Assembly: GCA_902475415.1 (NCBI GenBank)
Contig: CABRZK010000168.1
Location: forward strand, 1-5,773
Reading direction: 5' to 3'
Source of the DNA: an uncultured Eubacterium sp.
GTDB lineage: Bacteria; Bacillota; Clostridia; Lachnospirales; Lachnospiraceae
DNA length: 5,773 bases
Positions 1 to 5,580 of the stretch are shown piece by piece. Position 1 is the first letter of the stretch. Each line of letters begins with the position of its first letter. A program made the position numbers and the translations under genes. The notes below the pieces were generated by a model. That model did not search any database. It was given only the letters and a program-made list of their open reading frames with translations, and was not told the origin of the DNA.

Positions 1-272
1 TCTTCCCGATGCCGGTCATCGGTATCCCGATGAAGACATCTGATCTGGGTGGTGTGGATTCTCTGTACTCCATCGTACAGATGCCGACAGGTATTCCGGT
101 AGCAACCGTTGCTATTAACGGTGGTGCCAATGCAGGAATCCTTGCAGCAAAAATTCTTGCAACATCAGATCCGGAGCTTCTGGAAAAACTCAAAGCATAT
201 ACCGAAGAACTGAAATCTCAGGTCGTAGAAAAAGATGAGAGATTACAGGAGACTGGTTATAAAAATTATTAA
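1..272 (+). CDS. purE: PurE, N5-carboxyaminoimidazole ribonucleotide mutase (C-terminal part; gene begins before the window)
   Basis: This is the last 89 codons of a class I PurE, read in the frame whose first complete codon is at position 3. The family interconverts N5-CAIR and CAIR (4-carboxy-AIR), step 6 of IMP synthesis, as a cytoplasmic octamer. Visible family signatures are a VIGIPMKTS stretch, then GGVDSLYSIVQMP, GIPVATVAING and NAGILAAKILA. These match the second half of the PurE Rossmann-like domain, including the substrate loop before and within SLYSIVQMP. The family is usually about 160-170 residues, so roughly the N-terminal half, with the SDxxxM-type nucleotide loop, lies outside. 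The C-terminal tail (YTEELKSQVVEKDERLQ) is charged and helical, as is common in clostridial PurE. The ATG at position 9 is an internal Met, not the start. The gene is followed 99 bases later by purM in the same direction. Identification is firm; only the true start is unseen. Confidence 0.95.
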   Translation, partial: FPMPVIGIPMKTSDLGGVDSLYSIVQMPTGIPVATVAINGGANAGILAAKILATSDPELLEKLKAYTEELKSQVVEKDERLQETGYKNY

Positions 273-282
273 GATGCAAAGA

Positions 283-321
283 AAAAAGCCAATGGCAGGT
301 TGGTGTTAAAATAAGCTTTTT
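283..321 (+). other. Weak stem-loop in the purE-purM spacer
   Basis: The 99-base gap between purE and purM holds complementary arms AAAAAGC (283-289) and GCTTTTT (315-321). A small CCAA/TTGG pairing lies inside (289-292 with 300-303; it competes for base 289). The outer stem is A/T-rich with a long loop, and no further T-run follows. It is therefore at most a weak attenuator or mRNA-processing structure and not a convincing terminator. The rest of the gap leads to the purM ribosome binding site, GGAGG at 358-362, 9 bases before the ATG. I see no well-placed promoter here, so purM is probably transcribed from upstream of purE. Confidence 0.25.
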
Positions 322-371
322 GCGTACTTGTTACAAAAGACAGGCATTGATACAAACGGAGGAATTCAAAG

Positions 372-1397
372 ATGGATTACAAAAAAGCAGGCGTAGATAT
401 TGAGGCTGGTTACAAATCAGTAGAACTGATGAAAAAACATGTAAAGGAAACTATGCGAGCAGAAGTTCTTGGCGGACTTGGTGGATTTTCCGGAGCATTT
501 TCTTTAAATAAGATCAAAGAAATGGATGATCCGGTACTTTTATCCGGTACAGATGGATGCGGAACCAAAGTAAAACTGGCATTTTTAATGGACAAACATG
601 ACACCATCGGAATCGATGCAGTGGCTATGTGTGTCAATGATATTGCCTGCGCAGGTGGCGAACCACTGTTTTTCCTGGATTACATTGCCTGCGGCAAGAA
701 CTATCCGGAGAAAATCGCTGACATCGTAAAAGGTGTGGCAGAGGGATGTAAACAGTCCGGCGCTGCACTGATCGGCGGTGAGACAGCAGAGCATCCGGGT
801 CTTATGCCGGAAGACGAATACGATCTGGCAGGGTTTGCAGTAGGCGTAGTTGACCGCAAAGATATGATCACAGGAAGTGAATTAAAAGACGGCGACGTGC
901 TGATCGGTATGGCATCCTCTGGTGTTCATTCCAACGGTTTCTCCCTGGTTCGTAAAGTATTCCAGATGGATGCTGAGACCCTGAATACATATCATGAAGA
1001 GCTTGGCAAGACACTTGGCGAGACATTACTTGCTCCGACAAGAATCTATGTCAACGCATTAAAATCCATCCGTGAAGCCGGTGTGACCGTAAAAGCATGC
1101 AGCCACATCACAGGTGGTGGATTCTATGAGAATATTCCGCGTATGCTCATCGAGGGCAAACGTGCCGTTGTAGAGAAAGACAGCTATCCGGTACCGCCAA
1201 TTTTTGCAATGCTTGCAAAAGAAGGCGACATTTCTGAAGAAATGATGTACAACACCTTTAATATGGGACTTGGCATGATCGTTGCTGTAGATCCGGCAGA
1301 TGTTGATAAGACTATGGAAGCAATCAAACAGGCAGGAGATACACCATATGTGGTAGGAAAAATCATCGATGGTGAAAAAGGAGTAGACTTATGCTAA
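372..1397 (+). CDS. purM: PurM, phosphoribosylformylglycinamidine cyclo-ligase (AIR synthetase)
   Basis: PurM uses ATP to close FGAM into aminoimidazole ribonucleotide, step 5 of IMP synthesis; it is a cytoplasmic dimer. The 341-residue length fits the family (about 340-350). Signatures appear in order: YKKAGVDIEAG at residues 3-13; the nucleotide-binding GTDGCGTK at 59-66 (usually GTDGVGTK, here Cys for Val); MCVNDI at 86-91; GGETAEHPG at 135-143; SSGVHSNGFSL at 182-192; LAPTRIYV at 220-227; HITGGGFYENIPR at 245-257; and NTFNMGLGM at 294-302. This covers both the N-terminal AIRS domain and the C-terminal AIRS_C domain, with no break. The start is supported by GGAGG nine bases upstream of the ATG. 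The 3' end overlaps purN by seven bases (ATGCTAA), a classic translational-coupling arrangement. It sits between purE and purN in a purine operon. No anomaly apart from the Cys substitution. Confidence 0.97.
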   Translation: MDYKKAGVDIEAGYKSVELMKKHVKETMRAEVLGGLGGFSGAFSLNKIKEMDDPVLLSGTDGCGTKVKLAFLMDKHDTIGIDAVAMCVNDIACAGGEPLFFLDYIACGKNYPEKIADIVKGVAEGCKQSGAALIGGETAEHPGLMPEDEYDLAGFAVGVVDRKDMITGSELKDGDVLIGMASSGVHSNGFSLVRKVFQMDAETLNTYHEELGKTLGETLLAPTRIYVNALKSIREAGVTVKACSHITGGGFYENIPRMLIEGKRAVVEKDSYPVPPIFAMLAKEGDISEEMMYNTFNMGLGMIVAVDPADVDKTMEAIKQAGDTPYVVGKIIDGEKGVDLC

Positions 1398-2017
1398 GAA
1401 TTGCAGTGCTGGTATCCGGCGGCGGTACAAATCTGCAGGCTATCATTGATGCCATCGCAGACGGAAAAATTACAAATACCGAGATCGCGACTGTCATCAG
1501 CAATAATAAAAATGCTTATGCGCTGGAGCGAGCTGAAAAAGCAGGAATTCCGAATCGTTGCATTTCTCCAAAGGATTATGCGGACAGAGCACAGTTTCAT
1601 GAAGCACTGCTGGCAGCGTTGGATGAGGCTAAGGTGGATCTGATCGTCCTTGCAGGATTTCTGGTTGTGATTCCGGAGATGATGATTCAAAAATACAGAA
1701 ACCGTATCATTAACATTCATCCATCCCTGATTCCGTCTTTCTGTGGAACAGGCTATTATGGACTGAAAGTGCACGAAGGTGTACTGGCCCGTGGCGTGAA
1801 AGTGACCGGTGCAACCTGTCATTTTGTGGATGAAGGAACCGATACCGGTCCGATTATTTTACAGAAAGCCGTAGAAGTAAAAAATGGTGATACACCGAAG
1901 ATTTTACAGCAGCGTGTCATGGAAGAGGCAGAATGGATTATTATGCCGAAAGCCATTGATCTGATCGCAAACGGCAAGGTAAAAGTGGTAGACGGAAAAG
2001 CAATTGTAGAAGAATAA
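1391..2017 (+). CDS. purN: PurN, phosphoribosylglycinamide formyltransferase (10-formyl-THF dependent)
   Basis: PurN transfers a formyl group from 10-formyltetrahydrofolate to GAR, giving FGAR, step 3 of IMP synthesis. The 208-residue length is typical. The N-terminal phosphate-binding segment is VSGGGTNLQAIIDAI (residues 8-22). The catalytic triad can be located by family alignment: Asn108 and His110 in the NIHPSLIP motif, and Asp151 in the DEGTDTGPI segment. The loop after HPSLIP reads CGTGYYGLKVHE instead of the shorter loop of E. coli PurN; I take this to be a normal feature of the clostridial form. Its ATG lies inside the last codons of purM (7-base overlap), so ribosomes probably reinitiate after PurM; GAAAAAGGAGTAG just upstream supplies an AGGAG. 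A 224-base structured spacer separates it from purD. PurT, the formate-dependent alternative, belongs to a different fold and is excluded. Confidence 0.96.
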   Translation: MLRIAVLVSGGGTNLQAIIDAIADGKITNTEIATVISNNKNAYALERAEKAGIPNRCISPKDYADRAQFHEALLAALDEAKVDLIVLAGFLVVIPEMMIQKYRNRIINIHPSLIPSFCGTGYYGLKVHEGVLARGVKVTGATCHFVDEGTDTGPIILQKAVEVKNGDTPKILQQRVMEEAEWIIMPKAIDLIANGKVKVVDGKAIVEE

Positions 2018-2036
2018 GAGATCAATATATGGACAG

Positions 2037-2094
2037 AAGCTGACAAAAGCCTGTATCAGACTCGCAGGAAGAGTTGCAGGTTTTGTGTCAGCTT
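2037..2094 (+). other. Strong stem-loop 1 in the purN-purD spacer
   Basis: A 58-base hairpin lies just after purN. AAGCTGAC (2037-2044) pairs perfectly with GTCAGCTT (2087-2094). The stem continues through A2045-T2086, a single bulged G2085, and eight more pairs (2046-2053 with 2077-2084, one G-T wobble). That makes about 17 pairs in all. Inside the large loop a second small stem forms: GACTC (2059-2063) with GAGTT (2071-2075), one wobble, around a GCAGGAA loop. No T-run follows, so it is not a standard intrinsic terminator. The role is unknown: it could stabilise or process the mRNA, be part of a leader RNA for purD, or be a relic of a small repeat element. Confidence 0.6.
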
Positions 2095-2099
2095 GTGTG

Positions 2100-2140
2100 C
2101 TATATCAGATGGGAGACAAATGCTCACTTGATATAGTTTT
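2100..2140 (+). other. Stem-loop 2 in the purN-purD spacer, followed by TTTT (possible weak terminator or attenuator)
   Basis: CTATATCA (2100-2107) pairs perfectly with TGATATAG (2129-2136). After a G-T wobble and one A-C mismatch the stem goes on with TGGG (2110-2113) against CTCA-like bases 2123-2126 (one wobble), around a loop of about nine bases. Four T residues follow directly (2137-2140). Stem plus T-run resembles an intrinsic terminator, but the outer stem is A/T-rich and the T-run is short, so complete termination is unlikely. Partial attenuation before purD is possible. The region after it (2141-2241) contains no gene I can support; it ends in the purD ribosome binding site AAGGAG, 7 bases before the ATG. 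Confidence 0.45.
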
Positions 2141-2241
2141 GCGCCGATTGAAACGGAGTGTAGAGGTATATCATGCATTGCGTGACAAACATTTCGTAGC
2201 AGGAAGGCTGGATCATTCTTGAAAAGAAAAGGAGAACTGAC

Positions 2242-3516
2242 ATGAAAGTACTGATCGTAGGAAGTGGCGGAAGAGAGCATGCTATCGCAACAAGCGTGGC
2301 AAAAAGCAGTCGTGTAGATAAAATTTACTGTGCACCGGGAAATGCCGGTATCGGACAGATCGCAGAGTGCGTACCGATCGGAGCAATGGAATTTGATAAA
2401 CTGGTAGCATTTGCAAAAGAAAACCAGATTGATCTGACCATCATCGGAATGGATGATCCGCTGGTTGGCGGTATCGTAGATGCCTTTGAGGCAGAAGGAC
2501 TGCGTGTATTCGGACCAAACAAGGCAGCAGCAATTCTGGAAGGATCCAAGGCATTTTCCAAAGATCTGATGAAAAAATACAATATTCCGACAGCTGCTTA
2601 TGAGAATTTTGATGATCCGGAGAAGGCACTGGAATATCTGAAAACAGCAAAAATGCCGATCGTTCTGAAAGCAGACGGACTGGCACTGGGAAAAGGTGTT
2701 TTAATCTGCAATACATTGGAAGAGGCAGAAGCCGGCGTCAAAGAAATCATGCTGGATAAGAAATTCGGTTCTGCCGGAAACCATATGGTTATCGAGGAGT
2801 TTATGACCGGTCGTGAAGTATCCGTACTGTCTTTCGTAGACGGAAAGACCATCAAGATCATGTCTTCTGCACAGGATCACAAACGTGCCAAAGACGGAGA
2901 TCAGGGATTAAATACCGGCGGTATGGGAACGTTCTCCCCAAGTCCGTTCTATACAAAAGAAGTCGATGAGTTCTGTAAAAAATATGTATTCCAGGCAACG
3001 GTAGATGCCATGGCAGCAGAGGGACGTACTTTCAAGGGCATTATTTTCTTCGGTCTGATGCTGACAGAAGACGGACCAAAAGTACTGGAGTACAATGCAA
3101 GATTTGGTGATCCGGAGGCACAGGTTGTTCTTCCACGTATGAAAAACGATGTGATCGACGTGATGGAAGCCTGCATCGATGGTACATTGGATCAGATTGA
3201 TCTGCAGTTTGAAGATAACGCTGCAGTCTGCGTTGTTCTGGCCAGTGACGGTTATCCGGTTTCTTATGAAAAAGGATTCGAGATCAAAGGTCTGGAGAAC
3301 TTTGAGAATAAAGATGGTTATTATTGTTTCCATGCAGGAAGCAAGTTGAATGAGGAAGGCAAGATCGTGACAAACGGCGGCCGTGTCCTTGGTGTGACTG
3401 CGAAAGGTGCTACATTAAAAGAAGCACGTGCAAACGCTTACGCAGCAACAGAATGGATTGATTTTGCAAATAAATATATGCGTCATGATATCGGAAAAGC
3501 TATTGACGAGGCATAA
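2242..3516 (+). CDS. purD: PurD, phosphoribosylamine-glycine ligase (GAR synthetase)
   Basis: PurD joins glycine to 5-phosphoribosylamine with ATP, giving GAR, step 2 of IMP synthesis. The 424-residue length is usual for the family. Domains in order are: N-terminal GARS_N with GSGGREHA at residues 7-14; an ATP-grasp core with AAAILEGSKAFSKDLM (95-110) and IPTA (115-118); the KADGLALGKGV nucleotide loop (143-153); QDHKRAKDGDQGLNTGGMG (211-229); metal and ATP ligands in EYNARFGDPEAQVVLPR (283-299); then GARS_C with GGRVLGVTA. The usual GPExPL motif of the N-terminal domain is GMDDPL here (69-74), a modest departure. The start is supported by AAGGAG 7 bases upstream. It is complete and unbroken. 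The next gene begins three bases after the stop, so the two are very probably co-transcribed and perhaps translationally coupled. Confidence 0.97.
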   Translation: MKVLIVGSGGREHAIATSVAKSSRVDKIYCAPGNAGIGQIAECVPIGAMEFDKLVAFAKENQIDLTIIGMDDPLVGGIVDAFEAEGLRVFGPNKAAAILEGSKAFSKDLMKKYNIPTAAYENFDDPEKALEYLKTAKMPIVLKADGLALGKGVLICNTLEEAEAGVKEIMLDKKFGSAGNHMVIEEFMTGREVSVLSFVDGKTIKIMSSAQDHKRAKDGDQGLNTGGMGTFSPSPFYTKEVDEFCKKYVFQATVDAMAAEGRTFKGIIFFGLMLTEDGPKVLEYNARFGDPEAQVVLPRMKNDVIDVMEACIDGTLDQIDLQFEDNAAVCVVLASDGYPVSYEKGFEIKGLENFENKDGYYCFHAGSKLNEEGKIVTNGGRVLGVTAKGATLKEARANAYAATEWIDFANKYMRHDIGKAIDEA

Positions 3517-3519
3517 TTT

Positions 3520-4137
3520 ATGAAAAAAGCAGTTATTTTTGATATGGACGGTACGTTATGGGATTCTGTGGATGAAATTGTAGAATCCTGGAATAAGACA
3601 TGTCCGGAAATGCATATCCGCAGAGAACAGCTGATCGGGCTCATGGGAAAAACCATGGACTGCTTCGCAAAGGAGCTGCTTCCTCAGTATGAGATGAATC
3701 AGGCGATGGAGATCATTCATGCCTGTGAGAGAGATGAAAATGAATATCTGAGTCATGTAGGAGCAAAGTTGTACGGAGATGTCCGGAAAGTATTTGAGAG
3801 CTTGCGCGACATGGGATATGAAATCGGCATCGTAAGCAACTGCCAGGCGGGATATATTGAAGTATTCCTGGAGTATTACCAGCTTGGTGATCTGGTGGCA
3901 GACATCGAGTGTTATGGTAACACACAGCAGCAGAAGGATTCGAATCTGAAAGCACTGATCAAGCGTAACCATTATGAAAAATATTATTACCTTGGAGATA
4001 CCCAGGGGGATTATAATGCATGTCAGAAAGCGGGAGTTCCATTTCTGTTTGCAGCTTATGGTTTCGGAACAGTGGATGCCAAAGTTCCACAGGTGGAGAG
4101 CCTGGAGCAGTTACCGGAAGTGATAAAAAAATTATAA
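3520..4137 (+). CDS. HAD-superfamily hydrolase, phosphoglycolate-phosphatase-like
   Basis: This is a 205-residue protein of the haloacid dehalogenase superfamily, a predicted cytoplasmic Mg-dependent phosphatase. Motif I is FDMDGTLWDS with nucleophile Asp8 and acid/base Asp10. Motif II is Ser106 in GIVSN. Motif III is probably Lys139 (QQQKDSN). Motif IV is GDTQGD with Asp160 and Asp164. Residues 16 to about 85 are mostly helical and form the C1-type cap seen in Gph/PgmB-like enzymes. The substrate cannot be told from sequence; phosphoglycolate, sugar phosphates and nucleoside monophosphates are all possible. It begins 3 bases after purD, with a weak GAGG inside the purD end, and is followed 12 bases after its stop by a strong terminator, so it is the last gene of the purine operon. 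That position hints at purine-related housekeeping, such as dephosphorylating a nucleotide or a damaged intermediate. This is inference from context only. Confidence 0.88.
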   Translation: MKKAVIFDMDGTLWDSVDEIVESWNKTCPEMHIRREQLIGLMGKTMDCFAKELLPQYEMNQAMEIIHACERDENEYLSHVGAKLYGDVRKVFESLRDMGYEIGIVSNCQAGYIEVFLEYYQLGDLVADIECYGNTQQQKDSNLKALIKRNHYEKYYYLGDTQGDYNACQKAGVPFLFAAYGFGTVDAKVPQVESLEQLPEVIKKL

Positions 4138-4149
4138 GAGTTTATGTAC

Positions 4150-4190
4150 AGCACCCGACGGGATTCTTCCGTCGGGTGCTTACGGTTTTT
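4150..4190 (+). terminator. Intrinsic terminator of the purine operon
   Basis: A perfect 12-base stem, AGCACCCGACGG (4150-4161) with CCGTCGGGTGCT (4169-4180), encloses a seven-base GATTCTT loop. It is followed by TACGG and then five T residues (4186-4190). The G/C-rich stem starts 13 bases after the HAD gene's stop codon. This separates the purine operon from the sigma-factor unit. The T-run is offset five bases from the stem, slightly further than ideal. Confidence 0.92.
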
Positions 4191-4199
4191 AGAGTGGTT

Positions 4200-4208
4200 T
4201 GTTACAAT
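4200..4208 (+). promoter_or_regulatory. Candidate extended -10 promoter for the sigma-factor unit
   Basis: TGTTACAAT matches an extended -10 element: TGn at 4200-4202, then TACAAT at 4203-4208 (five of six bases of TATAAT). No good -35 is present at the standard distance; TTACGG at 4180-4185 is poor and falls in the terminator tail. Transcription would start near 4215, giving a 5' leader of about 70-75 bases ahead of the sigma gene. Some promoter is expected between the terminator and the sigma gene, and this is the best match I find. Confidence 0.35.
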
Positions 4209-4264
4209 GGGAGCAAGATATGTAGAGATTTCGAAGAGAATAAGTTGATGTAAACTGAGCAGAA

Positions 4265-4282
4265 TCTCCGATATTTAGGAGG
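4265..4282 (+). promoter_or_regulatory. Shine-Dalgarno AGGAGG within a possible sequestering hairpin
   Basis: A perfect Shine-Dalgarno, AGGAGG, lies at 4277-4282. Its GGAGG (4278-4282) can pair with TCTCC at 4265-4269 (four Watson-Crick pairs plus one T-G wobble) across an eight-base GATATTTA loop. Such a short hairpin could reduce ribosome access in a temperature- or factor-dependent way. It is short enough that chance is a real alternative. The start codon this Shine-Dalgarno serves is uncertain; see the sigma-factor entry. Confidence 0.4.
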
Positions 4283-4311
4283 ATGTTATTGGTGAAAGCG
4301 ACACAAAAGAA

Positions 4312-4791
4312 GTGATAATAAAACAAATGATGGATAAATATGGTGACAGTATTGTTCGTATGTGTTATTTGTATCTGAAAGATTATCATTTAGCAGAAGA
4401 TGCTGCGCAAGAAACGTTTTTTTCAGCATTTCGTGCATATGACAGATTTGAAAATAAATCAAGTGAAAAAACATGGCTTACAAAAATTGCAATAAATCAG
4501 TGTAAATCAATTATGCGAAAAAAATATTTTCAGATGGAACGTGAGAAAATTAATTGGAGAGAAATGGAAGTATCCATGGAAACAAATATTCAGACAAATT
4601 CACTGGTAAGTGATGCAGTAATGAAGCTGTCAAGAAAAGAGAGGGAGGTGATTTTAGCATATTATTATCAGGAATTGTCTGTGAAAGAAGTTGCGAAAGT
4701 ACTTGGTATAAAGGAAGCAGCAGTTATGCAGAGACTGAAACGTGCGCGTGAACATTTAAATCGGGCATTGGATGGAAAGGTGGTTTTATGA
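4312..4791 (+). CDS. ECF-type RNA polymerase sigma factor (sigma-70 family regions 2 and 4); start uncertain
   Basis: This small sigma factor directs RNA polymerase to a dedicated promoter set, normally under control of a partner anti-sigma factor. From the GTG at 4312 it has 159 residues. Region 2 spans about residues 5-73: DKYGDSIVRMCYLYLKDY, LAEDAAQETF for core binding and -10 recognition, then TWLTKIAINQCKS. Region 4 spans about 100-153: LSRKEREVILAYYY, then the helix-turn-helix LSVKEVAKVLGIKEAAVMQRLKRAREHL. There is no region 3, as in ECF factors. The start is unclear. The perfect AGGAGG at 4277-4282 is too far from the GTG at 4312, which has no Shine-Dalgarno of its own. The frame stays open upstream to a stop at 4276, reading GESDTKEVIIKQ, which looks protein-like but offers only ATT at 4288 as an initiator. 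The well-spaced TTG (4289) and GTG (4292) are in another frame that ends TGA at 4313-4315. The unit is more A/T-rich than the purine genes. The stop overlaps the next gene by ATGA. Confidence 0.9.
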   Translation: MIIKQMMDKYGDSIVRMCYLYLKDYHLAEDAAQETFFSAFRAYDRFENKSSEKTWLTKIAINQCKSIMRKKYFQMEREKINWREMEVSMETNIQTNSLVSDAVMKLSRKEREVILAYYYQELSVKEVAKVLGIKEAAVMQRLKRAREHLNRALDGKVVL

Positions 4792-4844
4792 ATACTTTAA
4801 AACAGGCATTAGACATGGAATTATCCGAATTGAAATTATCACAG

Positions 4845-4853
4845 AAAAAAAAA
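4845..4853 (+). repeat. A9 homopolymer run at the first frame break
   Basis: Nine consecutive A residues fall inside the short interval (4834 to about 4909) where the anti-sigma reading frame must change. Eight A residues would join the N-terminal LSELKLSQKK to the transmembrane frame as KKKDAVLSKRQK. Runs of this length are known to slip during replication, transcription and sequencing. Confidence 0.85.
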
Positions 4854-5149
4854 GGATGCAGTATTATCAAAAAGGCAAAAGGTATCTTTGGGGAGATATA
4901 TTCAAAAAGCCGCATGTGTGTGCATGCTGATTATGCTGGGAGGAACAAGTGTTTATGCAGGACAACGTTTGTATAATAAAATACAGGTGAATCAGGTGAA
5001 TACATCTATTTTAGATGATATGCAAGTAAAAGATGTACAATATATTAAAACCAGTGAAAATAAAAATGGTGACTATGAAGCAAAATATTCGGAGTATGAT
5101 ACTTTACAGAAAGATATTAATTTACAGTTATTGACAAGTCCGATACAGG

Positions 5150-5157
5150 AAAAAAAA
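5150..5157 (+). repeat. A8 homopolymer run at the second frame break
   Basis: Eight consecutive A residues lie inside the 56-base interval (5135-5190) where the second frame change must happen. Seven A residues would read IQEKNGTMMIRYLSDNENW and continue to the end of the gene. The direction of the shift (one base too many) is the same as at the A9 run. Confidence 0.85.
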
Positions 5158-5580
5158 TGGAACTATGATGATAAGGTATTTATCAGATAACGAAAATTGG
5201 CTATCAATAAAGATATGGGCATATATTACTGGAGATTGCACGGATATACAGATGACAGAAGATGAAAAATCATATACGTATACTGCTGGTTTAGAATATG
5301 AATCTCCTATTGATATGGAAATTGATATAATGACAAGTGAAGAACAGAAAGCAGCCGGTTGGGATCGTGAGTTTTTGGGTTCATACAATTCGGTGAGAAA
5401 TATGATAATTGCTGGAGTTAAGGTGAATTTTATTACTGAATATAGTAAATATAATGAGGAAAGTAGCACAAAGTCAATTGCGGTATTTGTGAAAGATGGA
5501 ATCAGATATGTGATGTCAGGAAAAATTTCAGAAGAAAAAATGGAAGAAAGCATATTAACAATGTTATCCTAGTAATGTTC

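Larger units (their letters stand above)
4788..5572 (+). pseudogene. Putative membrane-anchored anti-sigma factor, interrupted by two apparent +1 frameshifts
   Basis: The gene overlaps the sigma stop as ATGA, the normal place for a cognate anti-sigma factor. Three successive frames each carry one part. Frame A (4788 onward, would stop at 4974-4976) gives MNTLKQALDMELSELKLSQKKK, a charged cytoplasmic N-terminus. Frame B (open from 4834 to the stop at 5188-5190) gives QKAACVCMLIMLGGTSVYAG, one transmembrane segment, then an outside segment. Frame C (open from 5135 to the stop at 5570-5572) supplies about 140 further residues rich in Asp, Glu, Tyr and Ile. Removing one A from the A9 run at 4845-4853 and one from the A8 run at 5150-5157 gives a continuous protein of about 260 residues with the transmembrane helix near residues 41-57. 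An A5 run (4904-4908) is an alternative site for the first shift. I do not recognise a named family for the outer domain. The role is inferred from position and topology. Whether it is broken, mis-sequenced or expressed by slippage is open. Confidence 0.7.

Noticed and set aside
329..357. Promoter TTGTTA-17-TACAAA just before purM
   Set aside because: The spacing is right, but the -10 is imperfect and the start point would fall in the purM ribosome binding site or the gene start. More likely chance in an A/T-rich spacer.
1401..1643. Plus-strand 80-codon open frame inside purN
   Set aside because: It is an out-of-frame shadow of purN; the translation has no domain and the purN frame is intact.
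2018..2241. Known purine-sensing riboswitch in the spacer
   Set aside because: The hairpin pattern and conserved bases of the guanine/adenine aptamer are not present, and the element sits inside the operon, not at its head.
2056..2280. Minus-strand open frame of 74 codons across the purN-purD spacer
   Set aside because: It runs into the start of purD, has no Shine-Dalgarno and includes the hairpin arms. The translation resembles no family I know. A coding relic cannot be excluded but is not supported.
410..3972. Many open frames of 60-140 codons on the minus strand opposite the purine genes and the HAD gene
   Set aside because: They lie antisense to clearly conserved enzymes, have no ribosome binding sites, and their translations are of low complexity or lack recognisable domains. 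They follow from codon structure of the real genes.
4020..4253. Plus-strand 77-codon open frame over the end of the HAD gene and the terminator
   Set aside because: It reads through a perfect intrinsic terminator and overlaps the HAD gene in another frame; no domain and no ribosome binding site.
4249..4273. ECF-type autoregulatory promoter (GTAAAC with CGAT)
   Set aside because: The -35-like and -10-like pieces are only 13 bases apart, shorter than usual ECF spacing. Transcription would begin inside or next to the Shine-Dalgarno.
5128..5553. Minus-strand 141-codon open frame opposite the anti-sigma C-terminal part
   Set aside because: The plus-strand frame fits the gene context, whereas this one has only hydrophobic low-complexity translation expected from the complement of A/T-rich coding DNA.
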